A stretch of DNA of 64,000 nucleotides, taken from NCBI GenBank assembly GCA_963750715.1, contig CAVVRP010000012.1, positions 1,178,001-1,242,000 of the forward strand, read 5' to 3'. This DNA comes from JAGVSR01 sp963750715. GTDB taxonomy: Bacteria > Pseudomonadota > Alphaproteobacteria > Rhizobiales > Hyphomicrobiaceae. Position 1 is the first letter of the stretch, and each line of letters begins with the position of its first letter. This document shows, piece after piece, positions 55,799-63,647 of this stretch. The notes beneath the pieces were generated by a model, which saw only the letters and a program-made list of their open reading frames with translations, ran no database searches and was not told the DNA's origin. The translations under genes were made by a program, and so were the position numbers.

Positions 55799-56053
55799 CT
55801 AGCCATCAAAATCACGTGCATAGATCCACCCGACTCCATCACACTCGTTACATCTGCTTTTGCCAGCAGTCCCAGTGGCACCGCAGTCTGGGCATTGGGT
55901 CCAATCAGCGTCGGCTATCGCACTTCGAAATACCCCTCCGCAACGCACTCGATCAACACGGTGCGAACATCGTTTGTTGACTGCATCGATCAGGGTTGTG
56001 GCCTTGCCGCATCTCGTGCACCGTGCAACTGGTCGAGGCCTAATGCCTTCCAT
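55799..56053 (-). CDS. Cys-rich zinc-ribbon (DnaJ-like) protein
   Basis: An 84-residue protein with four Cys pairs or near pairs: RCTRCGKATTL, KRCSHRV with RCGGVF, QCPDCGATGTAG and RCNECDGVGW. The last two match the DnaJ-type CxxCxGxG zinc repeats. It begins 12 bases downstream of the resolvase pseudogene and may have been cotranscribed with it. Function unknown. Confidence 0.6.
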   Translation of the reverse strand: MEGIRPRPVARCTRCGKATTLIDAVNKRCSHRVDRVRCGGVFRSAIADADWTQCPDCGATGTAGKSRCNECDGVGWIYARDFDG

Positions 56054-56065
56054 TTCTAACCACCC

Positions 56066-56604
56066 TTACAGTCGAGATATCGTGCTATGGCTCACGTTGA
56101 ATAGTCTCGCAATTGAGGCGAGTGTCTCCCCGGCTTCTCTTCTGCAAACCGCTTCTTTTTTTGATGGACAGTAAGTTTCGGCTTCCGACCAAACTTAACT
56201 CCATCCCGCATCGCTCGTTCACGGCCTTCCGCCGTTCTGGATCGGATCAAACTTCGCTCAAATTCTGCCAAACCACCGAGGACGGTGAGCATCAATCGTC
56301 CATGTGGAGTGAACGTGTCCGCCCAAGGATCGTTGATGGAACGAAACTTCCCATCTTTAAGACCGATTTTGTGAAGCAGGTTCAGGAGGTCACGAGAAGA
56401 CCGTGCGAGCCTGCCCAATCGGGAGACAACCAAACTGTCGCCCTTCCCAAACTTCGCCATCAGCCGAGCAAGCTCCCGACGATCAGATCGAGCCCCACTG
56501 ATCTTCTCTTAAAAAATCTTATGGCAACCAGCAACCTTCAACTCATCAAGCTGGGCATTTAGGGACTGCCCATCGGTGCTGACACGGGCGTATCCGTAAA
56601 TCAT
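56066..56604 (-). pseudogene. Serine resolvase/invertase with internal stop and frameshift
   Basis: Starts MIYGYARVSTDGQSLNAQLD with the catalytic Ser in RVST. After GCHKIF a TAA stands where homologues have an Arg codon (IFREKISG); the frame then continues through LVVSRLGRLARSSRDLLNLL, DTFTPHGRLMLTVLGGLAEF and SLIRSRTAEGRERA. An extra base in an A-run near 56155 shifts the tail, which would read RREAGETLASIARLFNVSHS. It is the most complete of at least four resolvase copies in the island. Both defects would inactivate it. Confidence 0.85.
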
Positions 56605-56620
56605 TTAAGGGACCTATATT

Positions 56621-56641
56621 TTGCACATAATATGTGCACAA
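56621..56641. promoter_or_regulatory. Inverted repeat upstream of the resolvase
   Basis: ttgcacataatatgtgcacaa: TGCACAT and ATGTGCA are exact inverse copies around AAT, 18 bases upstream of the resolvase start. This is where a res subsite or an autoregulatory operator is expected in resolvase genes. Confidence 0.45.
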
Positions 56642-56739
56642 CGTAAATCACTGGAATTTAAGGTTCAAGAAGGCCGTGCAAGACTTCTGATTTCTGAGAA
56701 AGGTTCAAAGCCACCGACCCGCTGCACCCGAGGCTCCAG

Positions 56740-56862
56740 ATGTCAGACGAAGATCGCAGGATTGGTAGGACGCCGCAGAAAAAGGTTGGAGAAATTGGAA
56801 CGATCCGGATCACACAGACGCCGGATGGGCCGGTCGCAGAACCAGTCAGGAGGGGTCGCTGA
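56740..56862 (+). CDS. Possible 40-residue protein
   Basis: ATG preceded by GAGG; the peptide is MSDEDRRIGRTPQKKVGEIG and then TIRITQTPDGPVAEPVRRGR. The charged, ordered sequence looks translated, but no family is recognised. Confidence 0.35.
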   Translation: MSDEDRRIGRTPQKKVGEIGTIRITQTPDGPVAEPVRRGR

Positions 56863-56922
56863 TGCGGCCCCTTTTGATTCGTCGTCTAACAGTCGGGCTC
56901 ACTGCCCGGCCCAGTCTTAGGG

Positions 56923-57246
56923 CTAAGTTCGGATGGTAGTACGATAGCGACGCCGCAAGACTTCAAGCGGTTCCGAGTGAAGCTGCGGTTTCGTTTCGAT
57001 GTCACGTGATCCACACTGAGAGCACTTCATGCGCTTGCCTGCGGTAGGCACTGGCTGGTCTTCCTCGAAGCCAACTGAGAGCGGCTCGATCTCTCGCTCA
57101 TAACCACACGCTACGCAGTAGCACCACAAGAGGCGGCCCTCTCGTGCGAGGTCGCCTACGGTAACCGGACGGAAGCTGAGATGTTCTTCGTCTTCGGCCA
57201 CGTTGCTGCTTTCCAAGAAGGCGGGGGTCCGTGATGAGAGCACCAA
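56923..57246 (-). CDS. Zinc-ribbon protein
   Basis: A 107-residue protein with two CxxC pairs (WCYCVACGYER and MKCSQCGSRDIETKP) forming a zinc ribbon. The block FRPVTVGDLAREGRLLWCYC resembles small zinc-ribbon proteins found in mobile elements of related bacteria (from memory, unverified). Nucleic-acid binding is plausible. It lies 11 bases downstream of the DUF992-like gene. Confidence 0.6.
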   Translation of the reverse strand: MVLSSRTPAFLESSNVAEDEEHLSFRPVTVGDLAREGRLLWCYCVACGYEREIEPLSVGFEEDQPVPTAGKRMKCSQCGSRDIETKPQLHSEPLEVLRRRYRTTIRT

Positions 57247-57257
57247 GAGGTGCAGCT

Positions 57258-57725
57258 TTACCCCAGAGCCATGTCAAGTTTCAGGCTCAATTTTCCCACT
57301 ATCCAATACTGCGAGCCGGGCATGTCGAGTTGAAGTGTAACTCCGGGATCGTCTCCAGCTAGCAGTTGTGCTTTTCCGGCGTCATTCGGACCAGTGCCGA
57401 AGTATTCTTGCTGAAGAAATCCGGGCTGAGCAGCCTTTGATTTTGATGCCCGCACCACAAAAAGCAGGGGGCGTTGCTCAAGGTGGTTGCTTGCGGCCAC
57501 AGCACTCAACGATCCCACATATCTCTCCTCGGCTGCACCCTCAGCAGGTCTAAATGTGCACATGACCGAACGTAGTGACGATTCTTCTTCCGTAGTCGGC
57601 GGGGTAGTCACGTCTGGATTGCACATGAGTTCGCCGACGGGGGCCTGAAATGATCTTGCCGCCGCCCGATTGGGCACCTGACTCAACATGGTGCACAAAG
57701 CAAGAATGGCGAATAAATACCGCAA
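57258..57725 (-). CDS. Secreted DUF992-like protein (copy 2)
   Basis: A 155-residue exported protein, paralogue of 50210-50719: signal MRYLFAILALCTMLSQVPNR, two conserved Cys (ELMCNPD and RSVMCTFRP), VGSLSAVAA, RPLLFVVRASKSKAAQPG, FLQQEYFGT, LDMPGSQYWIVGKLSLKLDM. More than half of the residues match copy 1 by eye. Function unknown. Confidence 0.72.
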   Translation of the reverse strand: MRYLFAILALCTMLSQVPNRAAARSFQAPVGELMCNPDVTTPPTTEEESSLRSVMCTFRPAEGAAEERYVGSLSAVAASNHLEQRPLLFVVRASKSKAAQPGFLQQEYFGTGPNDAGKAQLLAGDDPGVTLQLDMPGSQYWIVGKLSLKLDMALG

Positions 57726-57871
57726 TACACTCCGCTCCGATGAAGCCTCTGTACCCTAAGCTCGGCTCCGGCTTGGATGTTTTTGGCCGAGCAGTGCATT
57801 TTTGGCCTGAGCTTACTCTCTACTGTGGGAGACGCACTCATAGTCTATGTAGTCTCCCAAACCCACGAAGA

Positions 57872-57904
57872 AAGCCCTCGGCGGGGGGCACCGAGGGCTT
57901 ATTT
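57872..57904. terminator. Rho-independent-type terminator
   Basis: AAGCCCTCGG (57872-57881) pairs exactly with CCGAGGGCTT (57891-57900), followed by attt. It may serve transcripts from either side. Confidence 0.65.
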
Positions 57905-58123
57905 GGAGACGCTCCTCTGGGGACGGGGACGTCGAGAAGAAGCCCCAGCAAGTGGATGCCGGGACACCTATTGGTGAGCGGGGCCTCTGGGGCCCGATCC
58001 TTACGGATTTGTATGCCGCAGAACCGTTGCCCGTAACCTAGCCGTCACATAACTAAAGAAGAATTCTACCGGGATGTCCTGCCTTCCCCGCACACCCCCC
58101 GTGTGCCTACTTGGACATCTCCT

Positions 58124-58154
58124 GAGCCCTGAAGCCTCCCCCGCTTCAGGGCTC
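58124..58154. terminator. Perfect 12-bp hairpin
   Basis: GAGCCCTGAAGC (58124-58135) pairs exactly with GCTTCAGGGCTC (58143-58154), with a C-rich loop. The flank (gcacaccccccgtgtgc) forms a second small hairpin. No T-run follows. The block is similar to 54407-54500. Confidence 0.5.
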
Positions 58155-58410
58155 CCCCCTCCATTGTGCCGAAGACTTAGATGAACTGGTTATTTCAAAT
58201 CCGGATTTATTTGCCAGACCTTGAATACCGCACTGACCAACATCAAGTCTAAGTGCTCTTCAACTAATCGCAGAGCGTCCAGTTGATGCTGGTCAATGCG
58301 AAGATTTGTATTCCGCACTAGTTCTTTTTGACATTTCGTCCCTTAACTGGAGCCAATTCATACGAGTTGGCTGCTGTGCTCGCAGGTCGTTTGTAGAGAG
58401 TAGAGCAACA

Positions 58411-58902
58411 ATGAAAAGAATGAAGAACCTTCTTGCTCTCAGTTTTGCCGTTTCGCTGGGGCTAGCGGCTGTCAGTTCCGTGGCTGAAGCGGGCCATGGT
58501 GGTGGCGGATTTGGCGGTGGCCACGGTGGCGGATTTGGTGGCGGCGGATTTGCTGCCCATGGTGGCGGTGGATTTGGTGGTGGTCATGGCGGTGGCCATG
58601 GTGGTGGCGGATTTGGTGGTGGCGGCTTTGCTTTCCATGGCGGTGGATTTGGTGGAGGCCATTACGGTGGTGGCGGCCATTACGGCGGTGGTCATAACGG
58701 GCATTACTACGGCCACAATGGCCGCCGTTACTACGGCTTCTATGGTGGGTACGGATACGGGGGATACGGCTTCTACGACGACTACTATGACGGCTACTCT
58801 TATGGCTACTACGATGGTGGGTGCGGCTGGCTTTATAGAAAGGCTATAAATACGGGCCGCCCCTATTGGTGGAGACGCTATAACGCCTGTGTCGGCTATT
58901 GA
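58411..58902 (+). CDS. Secreted glycine-rich repeat protein
   Basis: A 163-residue exported protein: signal peptide MKRMKNLLALSFAVSLGLAA, then about 75 residues of GGGFGGGHGGG-type repeats with His, then a Tyr/Gly-rich part (YGGYGYGGYGFYDDYYDGYS) and a Cys-containing end (GGCGWLYRKA and YNACVGY). His and Tyr richness suggests metal binding or surface adhesion; unproven. The gene is followed 24 bases later by a strong terminator. Confidence 0.7.
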   Translation: MKRMKNLLALSFAVSLGLAAVSSVAEAGHGGGGFGGGHGGGFGGGGFAAHGGGGFGGGHGGGHGGGGFGGGGFAFHGGGFGGGHYGGGGHYGGGHNGHYYGHNGRRYYGFYGGYGYGGYGFYDDYYDGYSYGYYDGGCGWLYRKAINTGRPYWWRRYNACVGY

Positions 58903-58925
58903 TGCTCCGCTACGAGACACCCATA

Positions 58926-58955
58926 AAAAAAGCCCTCGGTCTCCGAGGGCTTTTT
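58926..58955. terminator. Strong Rho-independent terminator
   Basis: AAAAAGCCCTCGG pairs with CCGAGGGCTTTTT around a 2-base loop region (tct), directly after the glycine-rich gene. A and T tracts make it bidirectional. Confidence 0.85.
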
Positions 58956-59011
58956 CGTAGCAGGCCACTTGACGAGGCTCCTTGATCCGAAGGCAACCAC
59001 TTGGAAGTCGC

Positions 59012-59350
59012 TTATTCCTTCGCCTTGAGCGACATGATGTAGGCAATGATGTCTCTCGGTTCCCCGAGGTGGAACGACAGCTTCGGCGCCTCAGGATGGG
59101 AATTGATTATGGCTCCGGCCAAACGACTTGGTGCCTGATCAGGCCGGTTGCCAATTGAGAAGAAGCTCGGGACCCCACTTGCCATACCTCCCCCCGGATA
59201 GGGACCCACATTGTGACAGACTGAGCAATGGCTTTCGGCCAGTTCCCTCCCTCTGCTTGGGTCAGCAATATCGGACTGGGCAAGTTCTGGGCTTACCATG
59301 ATGGCTGCCATCAAGATTGTGATCAGCCGTGGGTTCCCTCTTCTCAGCAT
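59012..59350 (-). CDS. Monoheme c-type cytochrome
   Basis: A 112-residue exported class I cytochrome c. A signal peptide (PRLITILMAAIMVSPELAQS) precedes GRELAESHCSVCHNVGPYPG with the heme motif CSVCH, and the distal Met ligand is probably in the C-terminal IIAYIMSLKAKE. Length and layout fit small periplasmic electron carriers. A decayed tandem copy lies just upstream. Confidence 0.85.
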   Translation of the reverse strand: MLRRGNPRLITILMAAIMVSPELAQSDIADPSRGRELAESHCSVCHNVGPYPGGGMASGVPSFFSIGNRPDQAPSRLAGAIINSHPEAPKLSFHLGEPRDIIAYIMSLKAKE

Positions 59351-59400
59351 TGATTGTCTCCAGTCTCGGATGGCGTCAGAGTTTTCAAGCGACCCTAAAA

Positions 59401-59550
59401 TTAGTCCGTCGCCTTGAGAGACATGATGTAGGCAATGATGTCGCTCAGGTCCTTCGTCGTGAATGACGTTCGAGGCATGTCGGGATGAGGAAAAATTATA
59501 GCTTCGGCCAATCTTTCTGCTGATTGGTGAGGTTGGTCGCAATCGGGAGG
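59401..59550 (-). pseudogene. C-terminal fragment of a second cytochrome c
   Basis: The minus strand gives RLAEAIIFPHPDMPRTSF and DLSDIIAYIMSLKATD, stop, closely matching the end of the adjacent cytochrome (SRLAGAIINSHPEAPKLSF, IIAYIMSLKAKE). The heme motif is missing. Confidence 0.75.
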
Positions 59551-59702
59551 CTGCTAGCTCTGACGAGAGGTGGTGAGTTGACGCACGGACTGCGGGACTG
59601 CTGGCTGCATCAACAGCGTGACCAGCCAGTGCCCCCACCTTCTCGGCATTCATCGCTCCAGAGTTCTCGCTAATCAAAGCTGACCCGTGGACATGACGTT
59701 TG

Positions 59703-60536
59703 TCACCGTTTCACCGATCCGTAACGCCACTTCAGTGCTTCAAGGTGCGGCTTTCCTCTGATGGGTTGAATAGCCCCTTCGGTCAGGCAAAGCTGTTCCG
59801 CTAGTAGGCCCTCCTGAAGTTCAATCTGAAGAGTCTCTGGATTGATTGTGAAGAGCCCAGCATCAAACGCAGCATGATGCGTATGGCACAGTGGGAGTCC
59901 GTTTCGCCAATCATCCGAGCCGTTGTGCTCTTTCCCACAGATGTGGGCGGCAGCTAGAAGTTCTGGGATCGTGATGGAGCAGACAGAGCACTTGGGTCCA
60001 TACTGCTGGAGAATATGAAAGCGAAACTTCTGCTGACCCACACGGACCATAGTCAGTGCCGTCCTTCGTTGCCTCTGTTCTTGAAGCTGAAATGGCTGGT
60101 CCGTTGAAGGGGCCGACTGGTAGCTGGGCTTATCCTCTCCGAACAAAACCAAGAATTGTTTGGCTGTGTCGTCCCAATCAGAAACCCAACCTAGCCGAAC
60201 CTGCCGAAGTGTCTCGTCTGTTGGCTCGGACAGGATCACGAAGATCGGCAAACCCAAAGTGCCCGCCGCCTTGGTGGCCTCAATCTCTGAACGATCTCTG
60301 CCTGGAGAGCGGCGAGTTTCCGGATAGTGGTAGATCAGTCCCTGCTCGGATAGGTCGTCTGGGTAGTGTTCGCCCGTGTGGAGGATTGAGACGGTGATGC
60401 TCTGAGCGTCGGGCGATAGAGACGATGTGATCTGGGCATCAACCCAGATACCTTGGGCTCCTCCGTAAACCCGAAGCTCCCGCAAAAAAGATGCCTTCAG
60501 ATCGCTAGGTTGTGTCGTTCTTAGTCGCTCCCACAA
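59703..60536 (-). CDS. HNH endonuclease, putative restriction nuclease
   Basis: A 277-residue protein. The C-terminal HNH domain shows two Cys of a zinc site (KCSVCSITI), AAAHICGKEHNGSDDWRNGL and LCHTHHAAFDAGLF. The N-terminal part (ITVSILHTGEHYPDDLSEQG, LIYHYPETRRSPGRDRSEIE) resembles no domain I can name, but its position fits a DNA-recognition module. The start is TTG at 60536; just upstream, in another frame, ATG begins MAIKKSELFKQNESEEQ, which could be the true N-terminus joined by a frameshift. It may serve island defence. Confidence 0.7.
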   Translation of the reverse strand: MWERLRTTQPSDLKASFLRELRVYGGAQGIWVDAQITSSLSPDAQSITVSILHTGEHYPDDLSEQGLIYHYPETRRSPGRDRSEIEATKAAGTLGLPIFVILSEPTDETLRQVRLGWVSDWDDTAKQFLVLFGEDKPSYQSAPSTDQPFQLQEQRQRRTALTMVRVGQQKFRFHILQQYGPKCSVCSITIPELLAAAHICGKEHNGSDDWRNGLPLCHTHHAAFDAGLFTINPETLQIELQEGLLAEQLCLTEGAIQPIRGKPHLEALKWRYGSVKR

Positions 60537-60846
60537 GCCTGCTCTTCGCTCTCGTTCTGCTTGAAGAGTTCGGACTTCTTGATTGCCATTAGTAGCGCTC
60601 CCCGGTTCCCCGCCTCTTCGACACTAGCCTCGGTGACCCCGTGTCCAGACCGAACACGTCACCGCGTATCCACGAGGGATCAGGGGCGTGGAGCAATGTC
60701 GGGGACAAAAAGATGGTATAGGTGGACAGGTGGCACGTGCGACGACGCCGCCACTCAGACGTGCTGGGAACGATGCTGGGAACAGGGAGGACTGGGGCTA
60801 GCTAATCGAACGGCAATCAATGGGTTAGGTGGGGTGATTTGGTTTT
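60537..60846. other. Right inner edge of the island
   Basis: No complete gene. It contains the minus-strand 22-codon frame MAIKKSELFKQNESEEQ described with the HNH gene (near 60530-60600) and the inner repeat at 60761-60784. Confidence 0.4.
60761..60784 (+). repeat. Inner repeat of the island, right copy
   Basis: gtgctgggaacgatgctggg followed by aaca, one base different from the left copy at 47434-47457. It lies 62 bases before the right direct repeat, in the same orientation. Confidence 0.55.
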
Positions 60847-60924
60847 GAGGGCTGATTTCGAACCAGCGTAGGCGAAGCCAACGGATTTACAGTCCGTCCC
60901 CTTTAACCACTCGGGCACCTCTCC
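60847..60924 (-). pseudogene. Truncated tRNA-Tyr copy
   Basis: Same sequence as the tRNA at 47063-47147 from its 5' end through the anticodon and most of the T arm. Beyond that the 3' acceptor strand reads CCTCAAA instead of CCTCTCC, pairing with only four of seven bases of GGAGAGG, and no CCA follows. The T stem also has one G-T pair. Not expected to be charged. Confidence 0.8.
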
Positions 60925-61209
60925 GCACCACCATCCGGGACCGGCTTGCGAGCCACCCCAAATAGAAGTGCCCTGCGCTCAGCCAGAGCGGCAGGGCAAC
61001 GGCGCCGTTATCGTGAGCAAGGCCCGGATTGTCAATTGGAAAAGCAAGCAGATGGCGATAGGTCTATGGCCTGTTCCCACACTTCGCCGGAGCCGCATTC
61101 AGACAGCCGCAGAGTATCACAATCAATGAGCTCGTTCGACAAGCGGCCCGATCGGCGTCCGCCCAAGACCTTTCGGAAAAGTGGTCCGCATCGAGGCCAA
61201 GCGCGCACG
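60847..61209. repeat. Right 363-bp direct repeat of the island
   Basis: Second copy of 47070-47432 with one mismatch. It carries the truncated tRNA-Tyr and joins the island to the intact rlmB gene. Confidence 0.95.
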
Positions 61210-61992
61210 CCGGAGTCCGCGCCTGCTGATGATAGCCTTGTTCGACTGTTCGGCATCCATGCCGTTGAAGCCGCGCTTGCAAATCGCAAGCGCAAGATCG
61301 TTCGCATCGAGGCGACGGAGAACGCCGAACGGCGGCTCGCCGAGGCGATCACAGCATCGGGGCTTTCCGTAAAACGCGTCTCGCCACGCGATCTCGACCG
61401 GCGTCTCGGCGAGGACACCGTGCATCAGGGCATCATGGCCGAATGCGAGCCTCTGCCCGAACCTGAACTGGCGGACCTTGCGGAGAAAGCCGTCGACGCG
61501 GGCCCGCTGATCCTGCTCGATCATGTAACGGACCCCCACAACGTCGGCGCGATCCTCAGATCGGCGGCGGTGTTCGGTGCCGCCGGGGTTATCATGACTC
61601 GCCGCCACAGCCCGCCCCTCAACGGCACTCTGGCGAAATCCGCGTCCGGCGCGCTGGAGATGGTGCCGGTGGCTCTGGTCCAGAACCTCGCCAAAGCCAT
61701 GGAAGAACTGAAGGCGCAGGGCGTGCGCCTCATCGGCCTTGACGGAACGGCTCAGTTCGCTCTCGAAGCGGAGCAATTTGACGGCCCGGTCGCTATCGTG
61801 CTGGGCGCGGAAGGCAAGGGGCTGCGCCAGTTGACCGGCGACACGTGTGACTTGCTCGCACGCATCTCCACAGCCGGCACTCTCGCCAGCCTCAACGTAT
61901 CGAATGCGGCAGCTATAGCCCTGCACACGGCGATGATCGGACGGGGCAAGATTTCGCGCGCTGAACTCAATTCAGGTCGAAGCGGTAATTGA
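61126..61992 (+). CDS. rlmB: 23S rRNA (guanosine-2'-O-)-methyltransferase RlmB (TrmH family)
   Basis: A 288-residue SPOUT methyltransferase that 2'-O-methylates a guanosine of 23S rRNA. A basic N-terminus (MSSFDKRPDRRPPKTFRKSG) leads to the substrate-binding domain (RLFGIHAVEAALANRKRKI) and the SPOUT domain with DHVTDPHNVGAILRSAAVFG, ALVQNLAKAMEEL, LGAEGKGLRQLT and ISTAGTLASLNVSNAAAIAL. The start at 61126 is shared with the fragment at 47349. Its stop overlaps the convergent porin gene by 26 bases. Confidence 0.93.
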   Translation: MSSFDKRPDRRPPKTFRKSGPHRGQARTPESAPADDSLVRLFGIHAVEAALANRKRKIVRIEATENAERRLAEAITASGLSVKRVSPRDLDRRLGEDTVHQGIMAECEPLPEPELADLAEKAVDAGPLILLDHVTDPHNVGAILRSAAVFGAAGVIMTRRHSPPLNGTLAKSASGALEMVPVALVQNLAKAMEELKAQGVRLIGLDGTAQFALEAEQFDGPVAIVLGAEGKGLRQLTGDTCDLLARISTAGTLASLNVSNAAAIALHTAMIGRGKISRAELNSGRSGN

Positions 61993-62599
61993 GGGCCGCG
62001 CGCACCACCGACACGTCGAAATCGCCGTCGATTTCGGAGCTGTCGAGCCAATACCGCAGACCTTCCAGCCGCGCGCTGACGTTCGGCATGATCATCATTT
62101 CAAAGCCGCCGCCCGCAACGAAGCCATCGACACCTTCGGTCCGCGTCTCGCTGATGCCAAAAGCGGGGAGCGAAACTTTAACACTTGCATCGGCCCAGGC
62201 ATATCCCGCGGTCGCATAAATGAGGGCGCCCTGCCACGTCGTACCAAGGCGAGCGCGGACGCTGACGAGATCATCCCCGCTGAGCTTAGCGGAGACCGGC
62301 CCCAGCAGACCGGCGTCTTGGGATTCGGTGTCGGAAAGTTCGGTCGGTGAATAATCGACTTCGACACCGGCCACGAGTTGGTCGAACTGGTGCAGGTATC
62401 CGAGCTGAAAGCCGCCGACAAACCCATCGACGTCGAACGGCTCGGGCGCACTCGTAACACTGCCGTAGCCACCGTGAACGCCGGCATAAAGTCCCGTCCA
62501 AGGACCAAAGGCCCCATCAGCGTGGGCAGCGCCGGCGATCGCAAAAGGCCCAGCGATGCACGCGGTCAAACTGAACGCCGCGCAGACCCAACTAACACG
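61967..62599 (-). CDS. Outer-membrane beta-barrel protein (Omp25/31-like)
   Basis: A 210-residue exported protein. The signal (MRVSWVCAAFSLTACIAGPF to AHADG) is followed by GPWTGLYAGVHGGYG, the opening of the alphaproteobacterial Omp25/31/Opa-type barrel, then amphipathic strands (FVGGFQLGYLHQFDQLVAGV, ALIYATAGYAWADASVKV) and an aromatic C-terminal strand ending ALNYRFDLN. It is convergent with rlmB. Confidence 0.85.
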   Translation of the reverse strand, partial: RVSWVCAAFSLTACIAGPFAIAGAAHADGAFGPWTGLYAGVHGGYGSVTSAPEPFDVDGFVGGFQLGYLHQFDQLVAGVEVDYSPTELSDTESQDAGLLGPVSAKLSGDDLVSVRARLGTTWQGALIYATAGYAWADASVKVSLPAFGISETRTEGVDGFVAGGGFEMMIMPNVSARLEGLRYWLDSSEIDGDFDVSVVRAALNYRFDLN

Positions 62600-62755
62600 C
62601 ATTAACCACCTCCAACTCACCTCTGTTGCGTAGCACTGCAAGACAGGCGCGAAAAGGACGGCGGTGCAACGCTCTCAAGAAAAACGGCGTGCAAGAACGA
62701 ACCGGGGGCGGCAAGCGCAGCCTGCCACCCCCCAAAATCACTGCGTGCGAATATC

Positions 62756-63076
62756 CTAATCGCAGATCGTGTCGCGCCAGCAAGTCCAGCGGCCGCCGCG
62801 GCAGACCGTATCGCCCCAGCTGTTTTCGAAGCAGCGGCGGTTGACCCAACCGCACTGTTCCGGGCCCTTGTAGCATTCGCGGGCGGGACCGTAGCTGCTG
62901 TAGTACTCGCGATCCCGGGCGTGGGCATAGGCGCCCAGTACGCCCAACCCGATGATGCCGGCGGCAATGCCCACACCGACGTTACGACCGTGCGCTTCTG
63001 CATCCTGGGAAGCCGTTGCTACGGCACCGAAGGCCAAGATGAGAGCCAACAACGGGCTGATGAATTTCTTGAGCAT
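62756..63076 (-). CDS. Small secreted Cys-rich protein
   Basis: A 106-residue exported protein: N-terminal signal (MLKKFISPLLALILAFGAVA), a glycine-rich hydrophobic stretch (VGVGIAAGIIGLGVLGAYAH), then a C-terminal domain with six Cys (RECYKGPEQCGWVNRRCFEN, TVCRGGRWTCWRDTICD). Small proteins of this type are common in Hyphomicrobiales; function unknown. Confidence 0.75.
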   Translation of the reverse strand: MLKKFISPLLALILAFGAVATASQDAEAHGRNVGVGIAAGIIGLGVLGAYAHARDREYYSSYGPARECYKGPEQCGWVNRRCFENSWGDTVCRGGRWTCWRDTICD

Positions 63077-63269
63077 GGCTTAACCCCTTTTCGCGCCGGC
63101 GGAACTCCGCCAGCTCATTCCTTCAGGCCAGACAACGGGTCTTGGCCGGCACTTGTTCGGGGTTTAGCAGGAGCCACATGAATATGGCATGAACACGTCG
63201 TAAATCAATGGGTTAGGTTGAGAGTTAGGCTGAGCGCGATCCGTTCGAACCGCGCTCAGTCCCATGCTG

Positions 63270-63647
63270 TCACCAGTGGTGATGGCGGATATGTCCATGA
63301 TGCCGGGCATGCCACGCGCGGTGGTGGTAGTAACGGTTCGGGTAGCCCCAGGCCTGATAGTAGGGGGGCAGGACCTGATCGTAGTTACGCCGTGCGCGGG
63401 CTTCCGCAGCGGAACGCCAATAGCCCGAATTGTAGTAGGGATAGTAGCCACGCGGCTCATAGCGATAGGTGTAAGGGTCGCCGTACGTCACGTACATGTG
63501 GCGATAGCTCGGACTATAACCGTGATGAACAACGGTACGTTCGACACCGTAGGCCCGACGATAGCCGGCGTCGGCCGGACCGGCGGCTACCAGGCCCATC
63601 GCCATGACGGCAACAACGGCCACGGCAGCCATGATCTTGTTACGCAT
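63270..63647 (-). CDS. Small secreted Tyr/His-rich protein
   Basis: A 125-residue exported protein: signal MRNKIMAAVAVVAVMAMGLV with cleavage near PADAGY, then a Tyr/Arg/His-rich mature part (YVTYGDPYTYRYEPRGYYPY, HHRAWHARHHGHIRHHHW). The His-rich end suggests metal binding (inference). No family name known. Confidence 0.65.
   Translation of the reverse strand: MRNKIMAAVAVVAVMAMGLVAAGPADAGYRRAYGVERTVVHHGYSPSYRHMYVTYGDPYTYRYEPRGYYPYYNSGYWRSAAEARARRNYDQVLPPYYQAWGYPNRYYHHRAWHARHHGHIRHHHW

Larger units (their letters stand above)
57726..58410. other. Non-coding stretch with hairpins
   Basis: No supported gene. It holds a terminator at 57872-57900 and a perfect 12-bp stem at 58124-58154 that resembles the block at 54407-54510. 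The last 200 bases should carry the promoter of the glycine-rich protein gene. Confidence 0.45.
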
